Shown: piece by piece, positions 10,103 through 21,362 of the stretch
How positions within the stretch are numbered: the stretch's first letter is position 1
Layout of the letters: each line of letters opens with the position of its first letter
Assembly: GCA_902727925.1 (NCBI GenBank)
Contig: CACVAW010000004.1
Span: 1 to 48,126, forward strand
Direction: 5' to 3'
DNA: 48,126 nucleotides
DNA from: an uncultured Campylobacterales bacterium
Lineage (GTDB): Bacteria > Campylobacterota > Campylobacteria > Campylobacterales > CACVAW01
The notes under the pieces: generated by a model
Told to the model about the DNA's origin: nothing
Seen by the model: the letters and a program-made list of their open reading frames with translations, nothing else
Databases searched by the model: none
Position numbers and translations under genes: made by a program

Positions 10103-13100
10103 ATGCTTAAGAATTTAGTTAATTTTGCGATTAACAAACCTATACTTAATCACATATTACTAGTGTTTTTATTTGTATTATCTATTTTTGCATACATGAG
10201 TATTCCTAAAGAGATATTCCCACCTATAAGCTTAGAAAAAATATCAATCATAGGTTCATATCCAGGAAGTAGCGTAAATGCTATGAACAATATGGCAGTA
10301 TCTGTCATAGAAGAAGAAATTGAAAGTATCAATGGTATTGAAGAAATTGAAAGCGTAATCAAAAGTGGATTTTTTACAATCCTTGCAACTCTAAAAACAT
10401 CAGCAGATAAACAAAGTGTACTTGATGATGTAAAAGATGCTATTTCAAATATCAGAAAAGACCTACCCTCGGACATGAATGAACCCATAGCAAAGGCTGT
10501 ACAAAACAGCTATCCTCTTGTAGCAGTATCTATATCTGCAAGTGTATCTCAGGATGAGCTACTAGGAGTCGCAAAAAGAATCAAAAAAGATATATCAAAA
10601 ATAGAAAGCCTAAGCAATGTACTTATAAGAGGAGATGCTGAAACTGAGCTCATAATAACTCTAGATACCAAGAAGATTCAAGCACACGGGCTAAATCCAT
10701 CTTTAGTAGCTTCAGCAATATCAAGCCTAAGTGTTATATTCCCTATAGGTGAAACTAAAGAAAATGGAGTATTTACATATATATCAACACAAAGTGGCAA
10801 AAAAACTATAGAAGAATTAAAACAAACAAAATTAAACCTAGGCAAAATCATTTCTTTAGGAGATATATCAAACATAGAATACAAGCTCTCCGATATATCA
10901 ACTCTGTCTACATATAATTCAAGTCCTAGTATCGCCATAGATATAAACAAAGATAAATCAGGCAACGCAATAACACTAGTAAAAGAGATTAAACAAATAC
11001 TTAGCACCTATCAAAATGAATACAAAGACTATAAATTCGATGTATATTCAGATAGTTCTATATGGATAAGAAATAGACTAAATACAGTAGTATCAAATAT
11101 TATTTTTGGAATTATACTTGTGATTTTAGCTATGTATCTTCTTATTAATGGAAGAATTGCTTTTGTTGTAGGTCTTGGTATCCCTGTAAGCTTCATGATA
11201 GCACTTGTATTTACTCATCTTCTAGGATACTCTATAAATATGCTTTCACTCTTGGGCGCATTAATAGCTCTTGGTATGCTAGTAGACGAAGCCATAGTAG
11301 TATCAGAAAATATATACAAACATATAGAAAATGGCTTGCCACCTAAAGAAGCTGCAATAAAAGGAAGTTTAGAGATGTTCCCAGCAGTATTGACTGCTAC
11401 CATGACCACTATATTTGCATTTTTACCACTTCTTATTATGAGTGGTGAAATGGGACTATTTATGAAAATACTCCCTATAATGATAACTATACTACTTATA
11501 AGTTCACTCTTTGAAGCATTCTTTTTCTTACCACTTCATGCAAAAGAGATATTAAGAGCAAATACAAAACCAAAATATAGCGACAAAGTCTGGGCGTATC
11601 TCAAACCAAAATACAAAAATATACTAAATATGTTCTTCTCTAGGCCCAAAATATACTCTTGTCTTATGCTTACAAGTATCATAGCTCTTACATATCTATC
11701 TATGAAAAATACAAGATTTCAACTTTTTCCAACTTTTGATACTACGCAAGTTTTCATATCTGGTAAAGTCAAAATTGATAATGAAGTTCAAGATACCAAA
11801 GAAATACTTTCAAAACTAGAAAAAACACTACTAGAAAAACTAGATATGCAAAACGAAATATCATCTATCAGCTCGGTATACGGACTAAAACTTGATGCTC
11901 AGTACAAACCACAACTTGGCGAAAACTACTTTCAAATATTCATAGATCTATATGAAAGAGTCCCTCAAAATATATTTGACAAATACATCAATCCGTATCT
12001 TTCTCCATCTTATGATGACAAAAGAATGAGAAGAGAACAAAGTGCAAAACAAATAACTCAAAAGCTTTCAAAAATAGTAGCGAATATCAATCAATCAGAG
12101 TATGAAGAGATACAAGTAGTCTTACCTCAAGCAGGTATCGTAAAAAGTGATATTGAAATATCTTTAAGTGGATCAAATAAAGATATAAAACAAGCAATAT
12201 CAAGACTAGAACAAAACCTAAGCAACATCAAATCAGTATCAAACATCACAAACAACGCACAACTAGGCAAAAGCGAAATAAAACTACATATTAATGACTA
12301 CGCTGAAACTCTAGGTATCACAGAACAACATATATTTAACACCCTAAGAAGTATGTACTTCAAAACACAACAAGCAAGTATGTTCAAAAATAACGAATTA
12401 ATAGAAATCAAAACACAAATGCTAGACAAAAACAAGATAGAATCACTCAAAGAATTTCCAATACATATACCAAATACAAACCAGCTAATAGCTCTAAAAG
12501 AACTTGTAACATTCAAATACATTCAAAACTACGAGCAAATGATTAAGATAAACTCTCTAAGTGAACGTACAGTCTCAGCCTCTCTTGACAAAACACAAAA
12601 CACATCCGCCGAAATACTAACCCTACTAAAAGATGATATCAAATATATACAAGATAATCTAAATGTAAATATCCAAATAAAAGGTGAACAAAAAGAAAAT
12701 GACAAAATCCAAAAAGAAATGGGTCAAGCTGCACTTATTGCAATGTTTCTTATCTTTATAACTCTTGTTTGGATGTTTGACTCTATGTTGTTTTCTACTA
12801 TGGTACTACTTAATATCCCACTTTCTGTTTTAGGTGTACTTGTAGGGCACTTTATCATGGGTATCAATCTAACTATGCCTGGAGCTCTTGGTATAGTAGG
12901 ACTATGCGGAGTAGTAGTAAACGATGGAATTATAATGCTAAACTTCATAAAAGCAGCCACATCAAAAGATGAAGTTATAAAAATAGCGATAACAAGACTA
13001 AGACCTATACTAATAACCTCTATAACAACTGTACTAGGTCTATCATCACTTATATTCTTTGCCTCAGGTCAAGCTCTTATACTTCAACCTATGGCGATAT

Positions 13101-13183
13101 CTCTAGGGTTTGGTCTACTGTGGGCTACGGTTCTTAATCTTATACTACTACCCACCTTGTACTATGCTATTAAAGGGGAGTGA
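10103..13183 (+). CDS. RND-family efflux transporter permease (AcrB/MexB-like)
   Basis: ORF track starts at 10064; ATG at 10103 ('MLKNLVNFAINKPILNHILL') preceded by GAGG is the likelier start. RND TM4-like 'GALIALGMLVDEAIVVSENIYKHIE' and 'VVVNDGIIMLNFI' present. Confidence 0.93.
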   Translation: MLKNLVNFAINKPILNHILLVFLFVLSIFAYMSIPKEIFPPISLEKISIIGSYPGSSVNAMNNMAVSVIEEEIESINGIEEIESVIKSGFFTILATLKTSADKQSVLDDVKDAISNIRKDLPSDMNEPIAKAVQNSYPLVAVSISASVSQDELLGVAKRIKKDISKIESLSNVLIRGDAETELIITLDTKKIQAHGLNPSLVASAISSLSVIFPIGETKENGVFTYISTQSGKKTIEELKQTKLNLGKIISLGDISNIEYKLSDISTLSTYNSSPSIAIDINKDKSGNAITLVKEIKQILSTYQNEYKDYKFDVYSDSSIWIRNRLNTVVSNIIFGIILVILAMYLLINGRIAFVVGLGIPVSFMIALVFTHLLGYSINMLSLLGALIALGMLVDEAIVVSENIYKHIENGLPPKEAAIKGSLEMFPAVLTATMTTIFAFLPLLIMSGEMGLFMKILPIMITILLISSLFEAFFFLPLHAKEILRANTKPKYSDKVWAYLKPKYKNILNMFFSRPKIYSCLMLTSIIALTYLSMKNTRFQLFPTFDTTQVFISGKVKIDNEVQDTKEILSKLEKTLLEKLDMQNEISSISSVYGLKLDAQYKPQLGENYFQIFIDLYERVPQNIFDKYINPYLSPSYDDKRMRREQSAKQITQKLSKIVANINQSEYEEIQVVLPQAGIVKSDIEISLSGSNKDIKQAISRLEQNLSNIKSVSNITNNAQLGKSEIKLHINDYAETLGITEQHIFNTLRSMYFKTQQASMFKNNELIEIKTQMLDKNKIESLKEFPIHIPNTNQLIALKELVTFKYIQNYEQMIKINSLSERTVSASLDKTQNTSAEILTLLKDDIKYIQDNLNVNIQIKGEQKENDKIQKEMGQAALIAMFLIFITLVWMFDSMLFSTMVLLNIPLSVLGVLVGHFIMGINLTMPGALGIVGLCGVVVNDGIIMLNFIKAATSKDEVIKIAITRLRPILITSITTVLGLSSLIFFASGQALILQPMAISLGFGLLWATVLNLILLPTLYYAIKGE

Positions 13184-13216
13184 ATCCTCTGAGGCAGAAA
13201 TATACAAACTTTAAAC

Positions 13217-13537
13217 TTACCTCTTTAAAAGCCTTTGGAACAATATATCTTGGAGATTTCTTCTAGTATCAGCTACTAACAAAACATAAACTTTTGAACT
13301 ATCACTTTTATATACTATTCGCCATCTTTTATAAATATTTTCTCTGTAATTAATTACTCCAATTTGACCTAATTCAGGGACAATTCTTTTTCTATCTGTA
13401 AAAAAAGATACATTATTACACTCTTTCTTAATTTCAAAAAATATTCTTTTAGCTAGCTCCTTATTATCTATTTTAATATACTCTATAATAGATTTTAAGT
13501 CACTAACAGCACTTTTAGTCCATATAATTTTTTTCAA
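13217..13537 (-). CDS. type II toxin, RelE/ParE family
   Basis: 106 aa; 'IIWTKSAVSDLKSIIEYI...' ParE/RelE-like start and 'YKRWRIVYKSDSSKVYVLLVADTRRNL'; overlaps the upstream antitoxin ORF by 4 nt. Confidence 0.9.
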   Translation of the reverse strand: MKKIIWTKSAVSDLKSIIEYIKIDNKELAKRIFFEIKKECNNVSFFTDRKRIVPELGQIGVINYRENIYKRWRIVYKSDSSKVYVLLVADTRRNLQDILFQRLLKR

Positions 13538-13803
13538 AATAATTCTGTTTCTAAATCAGAAAACATTTTACTTTGTTCAATAATATTATTCTTTTCAATA
13601 TCACTTTCACTTTGTACAATAAGCTTTAACAAATTTAAAGAATTTTGTAATCCCTCATAACTCTTGATATCCTGAACTATAGCTTTTGCCTCACCGTTTT
13701 GAGTAATGATTACTGTTCTTTGGTTTTCACATACACTATTAATAACATCTGCTGTTTTAGCTTTTAAATAACTAATTGGTTTTATATCTTCACTTAAATA
13801 CAT
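13534..13803 (-). CDS. type II antitoxin, Phd/YefM family
   Basis: 89 aa; 'SYLKAKTADVINSVCENQRTVIITQNGEAKAIVQDIKSYE' is a Phd/YefM signature; directly upstream of the RelE/ParE ORF. Confidence 0.93.
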   Translation of the reverse strand: MYLSEDIKPISYLKAKTADVINSVCENQRTVIITQNGEAKAIVQDIKSYEGLQNSLNLLKLIVQSESDIEKNNIIEQSKMFSDLETELF

Positions 13804-13838
13804 AACTTAACCTTTAATTAATAGTACCCTATTAAATC

Positions 13839-14666
13839 TTAATTTAGTACTAAATTGTTGAACTTATCCATAAAATGAAGTGGAGATACACTAACCCCAT
13901 GTACCTTAAAAGACAAATGAAGATGAGGACCTGTGACTCTTCCACTCTTACCACTTCTTGCTATAATCTCTCCACGACGAACCACATCACCCACACTAAC
14001 ATCAAAACCACTCAAATGAAAATAACAACTATACACACCATACCCATGATCAACTATCACAGACCCTCCGGCATAATATCTATTATCCACAAGTACTACC
14101 TTACCATCATTTACAACTTTTACAATACTTCCCACCTTAGCACGAAAATCCACCCCACTATGATACCTAGCAATCTTACCGTTAAACACTCTTGCATTCC
14201 CATACTCACTTGTTGTTTTAGTACTCATTGGTAAAGCAAATTTCTTTTTTAGATAATTTTTTTTAGTAACCTTATTATATATTTTATATGCGTCAGCATA
14301 TTCTTTACTAGTTCTTTTTCTTAGTTCTTTTGAAGGTAGAGTTACATGTTTACTTGATACTGTTAGATTCTCTTCTTTGTATTTCCCTTTTTTGACATTA
14401 AAAACCAAAGTTTCAAGCTCTTTAGCCCCAGAAAAAACCTTAGCACAAACCTCACCTAAAGAAGACTTATAGTCAAAAGGTATTATTGCTAACATCTCAC
14501 TATCATTATATGGAATAAAAGCTATAGACTTTTTACCAATCTCAACTCTTCCATCAACAATTTTTTCTGTTTTCAAAAAATAAACTGTTCCATTCTCTAC
14601 ATTTATTTTTTTATCTACTGCATTTAGATAGTAACAAAATAATAGTATTAATAATAATTTATTCAA
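13839..14666 (-). CDS. M23 family metallopeptidase (LytM domain)
   Basis: 275 aa; 'HSGVDFRAKVGSIVKVVNDGKVVLVDNRYYAGGSVIVDHGYGVYSCYFHLS...GPHLHLSF'. Confidence 0.95.
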   Translation of the reverse strand: MNKLLLILLFCYYLNAVDKKINVENGTVYFLKTEKIVDGRVEIGKKSIAFIPYNDSEMLAIIPFDYKSSLGEVCAKVFSGAKELETLVFNVKKGKYKEENLTVSSKHVTLPSKELRKRTSKEYADAYKIYNKVTKKNYLKKKFALPMSTKTTSEYGNARVFNGKIARYHSGVDFRAKVGSIVKVVNDGKVVLVDNRYYAGGSVIVDHGYGVYSCYFHLSGFDVSVGDVVRRGEIIARSGKSGRVTGPHLHLSFKVHGVSVSPLHFMDKFNNLVLN

Positions 14667-14894
14667 TCTCTTTTCCTTTAATTAATAATTGAAATCTCTG
14701 AATAAACATAGTATTTATAGAGTGAGTAAAGTAACCAAAATAGTCAATATAGTGTCAAAATACATATTAAAATACTTTAAGTTTAAGAGATGGAAATAAA
14801 TCTTGCCTAAAACCTGTCTCGAAAAATCAAAGTATTATAGTTATATTTTTATTTAAAAAACCGAATTTTATATTATGAAGCTTTAAAAAATATA

Positions 14895-16106
14895 CTACAA
14901 AATACTTGCTGAAATAATAAATGCACTTGCAAATGCAAAGTGTATATTATACCCTCCTCTTTGCCCTACAACATCAAGTACCTCACCGCCAAAATAAAGC
15001 CCTTTTGATTTTAGTGACTCCAAGGTATTAGATATTTCATTTGAGTTTATACCACCATTACTAACTTCTGAGTGTTTAAATCCATGTGTATTATCAATAT
15101 CAACTCTAAACCTATATAATAAATCTATAATTTTATCTATTAAGTACTCTTTAATATCTTTGTTTTTAGATTCACTATTGATATTAAATTTTTTTATAAT
15201 CATTTTTATTAACTTTTTGTGTAGTACACCACTTAGGGTTAATTCAAAAGAAGCATCTTTATTAATAACTATGATATTTGAAATCATACTTTTAAACTCT
15301 TCTTTTTTTATTTCAGGAAAGAGGTTTATTTCAAAGTGATTTTTATGCTTTAAGTCCATATATTGAGTTATATCAAATACTCCAAATCCAGATAACCCGT
15401 AATTTGTAAAAAGTACGTCTGCTGTCATAGTTTTTGAAAGTTTATTATTTACAAATAGTTTGATTTCTGATTTTTGTTTAAACCCACTAAGTAGTTTTAG
15501 ATATTCAATATTAGCTTCGATACCTACGAGTGATGGCATAGTGTTTTTTATAGTATGACCAAAACTTTTGGCTATTTCGTAACCTGAGCTATTACCCCCA
15601 AGAACTGGATAGGCGTTTGAACCGTTTGCTAGTATTACATTATCAAAGGTATATTTTTTGTTGTTATCATCTTTTAGTTCGTAAGTTTTATTTTTTTTGA
15701 TATTTGTTATTTTGGTTTCTAGGATTGTTTTTATGTTTGGTTTATTTAGAGCATTCATAAATACATTTACTACTGAAGCACTTGAATCACTAAGAGGATA
15801 ACTTTGTCCATTTTCTTTACTATGGATATATAGACCTAGTGTTTCTAAATGACTTTTTAGCTCTTGAAAGCTTAGTTTATTTAGAACATTTTTTATAAGA
15901 TTTTGGTTTGAGCCTTGATAGTTATCTATACTTATGTATTTATTCGTGATGTTACATTTACCATTACCTGAAATGAGTATCTTTTTACCGATTTTGTCAT
16001 TTTGCTCGAAGAGTGTTATATCAAAGTTTGGATTCTTTGATAGCAAAATAGCACTCATAATACCGCATGGTCCGGCACCTATGATTGCTATTTTTTTGTT
16101 TGGCAT
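14895..16106 (-). CDS. NAD(P)/FAD-dependent oxidoreductase, HI0933/BaiN-like flavoprotein
   Basis: 403 aa; 'IAIIGAGPCGIMSAILLSKNPNFDITLFEQNDKIGKKILISGNGKCNITN', 'LYFGGEVLDVVGQRGGYNIHFAFASA'. Confidence 0.93.
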   Translation of the reverse strand: MPNKKIAIIGAGPCGIMSAILLSKNPNFDITLFEQNDKIGKKILISGNGKCNITNKYISIDNYQGSNQNLIKNVLNKLSFQELKSHLETLGLYIHSKENGQSYPLSDSSASVVNVFMNALNKPNIKTILETKITNIKKNKTYELKDDNNKKYTFDNVILANGSNAYPVLGGNSSGYEIAKSFGHTIKNTMPSLVGIEANIEYLKLLSGFKQKSEIKLFVNNKLSKTMTADVLFTNYGLSGFGVFDITQYMDLKHKNHFEINLFPEIKKEEFKSMISNIIVINKDASFELTLSGVLHKKLIKMIIKKFNINSESKNKDIKEYLIDKIIDLLYRFRVDIDNTHGFKHSEVSNGGINSNEISNTLESLKSKGLYFGGEVLDVVGQRGGYNIHFAFASAFIISASIL

Positions 16107-16113
16107 AATCCCT

Positions 16114-17385
16114 TTAGCTTTTTAGTGCTTTTGCTATAAGTTCTATTGGGTTACGGAATTTTGTTTTAAGTTCAGCTCTGTCCATTGAATCGTTTATCTG
16201 CATTCTACATGCACTACACTCTGCACTTACAACATCAGCGTTTGTTTCTTCTATCATGTCTGCTTTTATTTTACCAACTACTTTTGCATATTCGTGGTTT
16301 TCAACTTGTGTTGTCACTCCACCAAATCCACAACAAGCATTTGAATTACTCATATTTTTCATTACATAGTTTTGACTTATTAGGTCTCTTGGCTCTTGGT
16401 ATATACCTTGCATTTTTCTAGCGTGACAAGGATCATGATAAGTTACTATATCACTACTTTTGCCTTTTTGTTCTAATATACTTTTAATCTCTGTATTTGC
16501 ATGTAACCATTCTGTCGCCATAAATATTTTTTTGTTTATATTCTCAGCTCTAGCTTTCCACTCAGGATTTTGTTCAAAGAAGTGTGGATAGTCTACTTTT
16601 ATCATAGCTGAACATGTTGCTTCTGGGATAATTACAGCGTCAAGATCTTTTGTTTGCTTTTCTAGATACTCGATATTGTATTTGGCTAGATATTCTGTAG
16701 TTTTAAAGTCTCCTGTAAAGTACGCTGGAGCTGAACAACAAAGCTGAGCTTTCATAAGATGAGCATCAATTTGAAGTTCTTTAAATATATCAAGTAGACT
16801 TTCACCTATTGATGTGTAGCTGTAATTTGCCATACAGCCTATAAATATTCCTACTTTTTGTTTTCCGCCATTTTCTATTATCTCAGGATGAGAATTCAAA
16901 AAGCTTTTTTTCATAGCACTTGGAAGTAATCTATTCTTTTTTATAAGTGGAAATGAAAATCTAGGCTTCATTCCAGCTTCTTTTATCTTAAATCCACATG
17001 TTTGGAATACATATCCAAGTTTTGACATAAAGTCCATTATTTTTCTATGTCTTAATAAGAAGAAAAATAACTTTTTGTACCATGCAAGACCGAATTTTTC
17101 TCGTAAATCATTTCTTACGTTTTCTATCATTCTGTCTACTGGAAGATCATTTGGACAAACTTCTACACAATTTGTACATAAGAAGCAACTTTCAAATATT
17201 TTTTTAGTATTTTTATCAAGTTCAAGTTCACCTCTATCGTATGCACCGATAAGATCCAAAAATCCTCTTGGACTTGTGGCTTCATCACCGTTGGCTATGT
17301 GTATTGTACAAGTAGGAATACATTTAGCACACTTCACACAAGCTTGACTTATATCTTGATAATCAAATTTAACTGAATATTCCAT
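16114..17385 (-). CDS. (Fe-S)-binding protein, glycolate oxidase GlcF/LutA-like
   Basis: 423 aa; 'CVKCAKCIPTC', 'CFLCTNCVEVCP' and two CCG-type motifs ('LCCSAPAYF', 'ACCGFGG'). Confidence 0.9.
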   Translation of the reverse strand: MEYSVKFDYQDISQACVKCAKCIPTCTIHIANGDEATSPRGFLDLIGAYDRGELELDKNTKKIFESCFLCTNCVEVCPNDLPVDRMIENVRNDLREKFGLAWYKKLFFFLLRHRKIMDFMSKLGYVFQTCGFKIKEAGMKPRFSFPLIKKNRLLPSAMKKSFLNSHPEIIENGGKQKVGIFIGCMANYSYTSIGESLLDIFKELQIDAHLMKAQLCCSAPAYFTGDFKTTEYLAKYNIEYLEKQTKDLDAVIIPEATCSAMIKVDYPHFFEQNPEWKARAENINKKIFMATEWLHANTEIKSILEQKGKSSDIVTYHDPCHARKMQGIYQEPRDLISQNYVMKNMSNSNACCGFGGVTTQVENHEYAKVVGKIKADMIEETNADVVSAECSACRMQINDSMDRAELKTKFRNPIELIAKALKS

Positions 17386-17393
17386 ATTATTTC

Positions 17394-18752
17394 CTATATC
17401 GTTTTACTAAATGTATTTTTTGTTTTGTTTGCGTAATATGCATCAAAAACCATCACTATATTTCTTATTAGCATAACCCCTGTTTGTTTTACATTTATAA
17501 ATTCAGGCGTTATTTCTACTAAGTTTTCTTCTTCAAGCTCTCTTAACTGCTTAATTCCATCTTTAAAATAATCAAAAAACTTTATATCAAACTTAGCTTC
17601 AAATGAGATAATATCTAAATGAAAATTACTCATAAGTTTCATTATAACTTCTTTTCTAATAACATCATCAACGCTTAGTGATACTCCTCTATGAAGAGGT
17701 AGTTTTCCACTATCTATTGCATTTTCATATTCTGGTATTGTTTTATAGTTTTGAGCGTAGTAATCATCTCCATTACCGATACTACTCAGCCCTATTCCTA
17801 TTAGGTTACTACCTGATTTTGTACTATATCCTTGAAAATTACGGTGAAGTGAGTGGTTTTGAAGAGATTTAAAAAGCTCATCATCCACTTTTGCAAAGTG
17901 ATCCATCCCTATCATTTTATAGCCATTATTACTTAAATGATTTATTGTATATTTTAGTATTTCAAGCTTGACTGCTGTTTTAGGTAGGTCATCTTCATTT
18001 ATCTTATTCATAGTCTTTCTAATCCAAGGAACATGAGCATAATTAAACACTGCTATTCGTTCAGGATCAAGCTCAAGTATAAGGTCAATCGTATTTGCAA
18101 ATGACTCTACACTCTGAAGGGGAAGACCATAAATCAAATCAACATTAATAGAATTAATACCATTACCACGAGCTAGCTTCATTACATTTGATACAAGTTC
18201 GAAGCTTTGTACTCTATTTACTGCTTTTTGTACTCTTATATCAAAGTCTTGAACTCCAAAACTGATTCTATTAAATCCATTATCTGCAAGTATCTTAGCT
18301 TGTGCTTCATCAAAATATCTTGGATCAACTTCACAACTAAGCTCCGCATCATCTTCGAAATTACTAAATGTATCTTTAATATCTTTGATGACAGTATTAA
18401 GTTGTTCAGCACTAAAGTATGTTGGTGTTCCACCACCAAAATGAAGTTGCGTTATACCTTTTGAAGTGTCAATATTTTCTTTTAATAAAGCTAGCTCTTT
18501 TTTCAAGTAATCTAAATATCTACTTTTTGTATCTTCTCTTGAAGTATATACTACATTACATCCACAAAAATAACATACACTTTTACAAAACGGTAAATGT
18601 ACATATAAAGAGAGCTTATCATTTTCAAGAGATTCAAGCTTGGTTTTATAATCATTTAATGTAAACGCTTCGCTAAACTCAACTGCTGTTGGATAGCTAG
18701 TGTATCTTGGACCTGGCTTGGAATATTTTATAAATTTATCAAAATCAATCAA
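17394..18752 (-). CDS. hemN: oxygen-independent coproporphyrinogen III oxidase HemN
   Basis: 452 aa radical SAM; 'GPRYTSYPTAVEF', 'YVHLPFCKSVCYFCGCNV', 'LHFGGGTPTYF'. Confidence 0.95.
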   Translation of the reverse strand: MIDFDKFIKYSKPGPRYTSYPTAVEFSEAFTLNDYKTKLESLENDKLSLYVHLPFCKSVCYFCGCNVVYTSREDTKSRYLDYLKKELALLKENIDTSKGITQLHFGGGTPTYFSAEQLNTVIKDIKDTFSNFEDDAELSCEVDPRYFDEAQAKILADNGFNRISFGVQDFDIRVQKAVNRVQSFELVSNVMKLARGNGINSINVDLIYGLPLQSVESFANTIDLILELDPERIAVFNYAHVPWIRKTMNKINEDDLPKTAVKLEILKYTINHLSNNGYKMIGMDHFAKVDDELFKSLQNHSLHRNFQGYSTKSGSNLIGIGLSSIGNGDDYYAQNYKTIPEYENAIDSGKLPLHRGVSLSVDDVIRKEVIMKLMSNFHLDIISFEAKFDIKFFDYFKDGIKQLRELEEENLVEITPEFINVKQTGVMLIRNIVMVFDAYYANKTKNTFSKTI

Positions 18753-18772
18753 ACTAAACCTTAATTTAAATT

Positions 18773-19216
18773 CTACGCATGAACTATATCGTTCATATCA
18801 ATGAAAAGATTTGAATACTCTTTTTTGACATCTTTTAAAATGTCATCTAACTCATCTGAACTTAAATCTAAATTATCAGAAAGTTTGCTACTAACTACTG
18901 TATATACATCATCAAAATCTTTTGGCAAAAACTTCCAAATAGACTTTTCAAGCTTTAGTTCAAATATCTCTTTATGTAGCTTTCTCATATCATCTAATAC
19001 TATAGAAAAAACATCAAAAGGGATAATAGTCTTTATCTGATCATCATTATCAACTGTATACCATATATCACTATTTTGAGGTTGACCATCTCTTAACTCT
19101 AAAACTTTAAATCCATTACTCTCAGTCATCTTAAAAAAAGAAAAATCACCTAAATTAAATTTATAATTAAGTGCATTTATTCTTTGCTCTGGGGAAAGTT
19201 GTTGTTCTTGTGACAT
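18773..19216 (-). CDS. DUF2603-like conserved protein
   Basis: 147 aa; resembles the DUF2603 family of Campylobacterota; sits between hemN and argF. Confidence 0.75.
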   Translation of the reverse strand: MSQEQQLSPEQRINALNYKFNLGDFSFFKMTESNGFKVLELRDGQPQNSDIWYTVDNDDQIKTIIPFDVFSIVLDDMRKLHKEIFELKLEKSIWKFLPKDFDDVYTVVSSKLSDNLDLSSDELDDILKDVKKEYSNLFIDMNDIVHA

Positions 19217-19225
19217 TCTACTTCC

Positions 19226-20149
19226 TTAATTAAAGTTTTTTAGCCATACCATTAGGCCTTTTTGTGCATGAAGACGGTTTTCAGCTTCTGTGAAAACAGT
19301 TTTAGCATGTTTTTCAAGAATTTCATCACTTACTTCTTGTCCTCTGTATGCGGGGAGACAATGTAAGAATATAGCATCTTTATGAGCTAAACTCATCATC
19401 TTATCATCTACTAAATATCCAGCAAAATCATTTATTCTTTTTTGCTTTTCTTCTTCTTGTCCCATTGATACCCAAGTATCAGTTGTGACAACATCTACGC
19501 CTCGAACAGCCTCTCTTGGATCATTAAATATTTTGATATTTGATCCTGAGCTTTTAGCAAAACTATATGCCATATCTAATACATCACTATCCACTTCATA
19601 GCCTTTAGGAGTAGCCACATTTAAGTCAAATCCAAGCTTAGAAGCTAGAAGTAGCCAAGAATGAGTCATATTATTTCCATCACCTACATAAGCTACTTTT
19701 GGATTATCTGTTTTATCAAACTCCACCATAGTCATATAATCAGCAAGGAGCTGGCAAGGATGATAAGAATCACTAAGAGCATTAATAACAGGAACACTTG
19801 AATACTTTGCAAACTCTTCAAGCTTGCTCTGTTCATAAGTTCTAATCATCACAAGATCACACATAGATGATATCACTCTAGCAGTATCTTTTATAGGTTC
19901 GCCTCTACTTATTTGAATATCATTTGATGATAAAAAAAGTCCACTTCCGCCTAGCTGAGAAATACCTACTTCAAAACTTACTCTAGTTCTAGTACTACTT
20001 TTTTCAAAAATCATTGCTAGAGTTTTATTCTCTAGTTCTTTATTAAAAATTTTATTTTTTGTATTTTTCTTAATTTCAAGACCAAGACTCACAATATTAA
20101 GAATCTGTTCTTTTGTAAAATCTTTTAAACTTAAAAAATGAGTTGCCAT
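19226..20149 (-). CDS. argF: ornithine carbamoyltransferase
   Basis: 307 aa; '[21 protein letters not shown]', '[12 protein letters not shown]', '[11 protein letters not shown]'. Confidence 0.96.
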   Translation of the reverse strand: MATHFLSLKDFTKEQILNIVSLGLEIKKNTKNKIFNKELENKTLAMIFEKSSTRTRVSFEVGISQLGGSGLFLSSNDIQISRGEPIKDTARVISSMCDLVMIRTYEQSKLEEFAKYSSVPVINALSDSYHPCQLLADYMTMVEFDKTDNPKVAYVGDGNNMTHSWLLLASKLGFDLNVATPKGYEVDSDVLDMAYSFAKSSGSNIKIFNDPREAVRGVDVVTTDTWVSMGQEEEKQKRINDFAGYLVDDKMMSLAHKDAIFLHCLPAYRGQEVSDEILEKHAKTVFTEAENRLHAQKGLMVWLKNFN

Positions 20150-21117
20150 TATTTTCTCCTCATAATATCTGCTACTTCTTTTGCATGATAACTAATAATT
20201 ATATCAGCACCTGCTCTTTTGAAGCTATACATTAATTCCATCATAGTTCTTTCGTATACTTCTATACTATTTTTCATCAATGATTTCATCATCATATATT
20301 CACCACTTACATTATATACAGCAAGTGGAAGTGATGAACTATTTTTTATCTTACTTACAATATCAAGATAAGTCATAGCAGGCTTTACCATCAGTATATC
20401 AGCCCCATCTTCTTCGTCACTTATACTTCTTGATATTGCTTGTTTTGAATCTCTAAAATCCATTTGATAAGACTTCCTATCACCAAAACTAGGAGACGAA
20501 TCAGCCAAATCTCTAAACGGATCATAAAAAGCACTTGCAAACTTAGTAGAATAACTCATAATAGGAAGATTCTCAAATCCATTTGCATCAAGTATATTTC
20601 TAAGTGCTTTTATCGTGCCATCAATCACACCACTTGGAGCTATCATATCTACTCCACTCTTTGCGTGCACGAGAGCTTGTTTTGCTAAGAGTTCTAATGT
20701 CTTATCATTATTTAATATATCATTACAATCAAGTACCCCACAATGACCATGATCTGTATATTCACAAAAACAAAGGTCACTTACTACCATTATTTCAGGA
20801 TATTTCTCTTTTATACTTTTAATACATTTGGCTATTAAGCTATTACTATCAAGTGCTGAACTTCCTATACTATCTTTTATATCCACAACACCAAAAAGAA
20901 TAACATTATAAATTCCTAGAGATATAAGCTCTTCACACTCATCCAAGATCTTATCTATACTCATTTGATAAATACCTTCAAGAACCTCAGACTCTTTTTT
21001 GATATTTTTACCAGGTACTACAAAAAGAGGATAAATAAAATCTTTTACATCAAGATATACATCTTGTACAAGATTCCGTATTCTAGGATTAATCTTAGTT
21101 CTTCTAAATCTTTTCAT
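20149..21117 (-). CDS. hemB: delta-aminolevulinic acid dehydratase (porphobilinogen synthase)
   Basis: 322 aa; '[15 protein letters not shown]', '[19 protein letters not shown]', '[15 protein letters not shown]'. Confidence 0.96.
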   Translation of the reverse strand: MKRFRRTKINPRIRNLVQDVYLDVKDFIYPLFVVPGKNIKKESEVLEGIYQMSIDKILDECEELISLGIYNVILFGVVDIKDSIGSSALDSNSLIAKCIKSIKEKYPEIMVVSDLCFCEYTDHGHCGVLDCNDILNNDKTLELLAKQALVHAKSGVDMIAPSGVIDGTIKALRNILDANGFENLPIMSYSTKFASAFYDPFRDLADSSPSFGDRKSYQMDFRDSKQAISRSISDEEDGADILMVKPAMTYLDIVSKIKNSSSLPLAVYNVSGEYMMMKSLMKNSIEVYERTMMELMYSFKRAGADIIISYHAKEVADIMRRK

Positions 21118-21286
21118 GTGTAGAGGCTTACTTTATCTTAGGATTTTTAAGTCGCGATTTTAGCATATTAATATAATGATTAATACAAAGCCAAGATATT
21201 GAATCTAAGGAAATAATTTACTTTCAAGATTTTGCAAGCTTTAAGAAAAATTTAATCTAAATTAAATAGAATACTACTCTTGAAAC

Positions 21287-21362
21287 GGCTTGGTAGCTCA
21301 GTTGGTAGAGCAGAAGACTGAAAATCTTTGTGTCGGGAGTTCAATTCTCTCCCAAGCCACCA
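21287..21362 (+). tRNA. tRNA-Phe (GAA)
   Basis: Cloverleaf: acceptor ggcttgg/ccaagcc, anticodon loop 'ctGAAaa', T-arm 'gggagTTCAATtctccc', encoded CCA. Confidence 0.95.

Noticed and set aside
13875-14234. 119-aa + strand ORF
   Set aside because: Low-complexity Thr/Ile/His-rich reading frame antisense to the clearly supported M23 peptidase.
14667-14894. 228-bp intergenic region between the M23 peptidase and BaiN-like genes
   Set aside because: AT-rich with no clear hairpin, tRNA or repeat-family similarity; nothing supportable beyond being non-coding.
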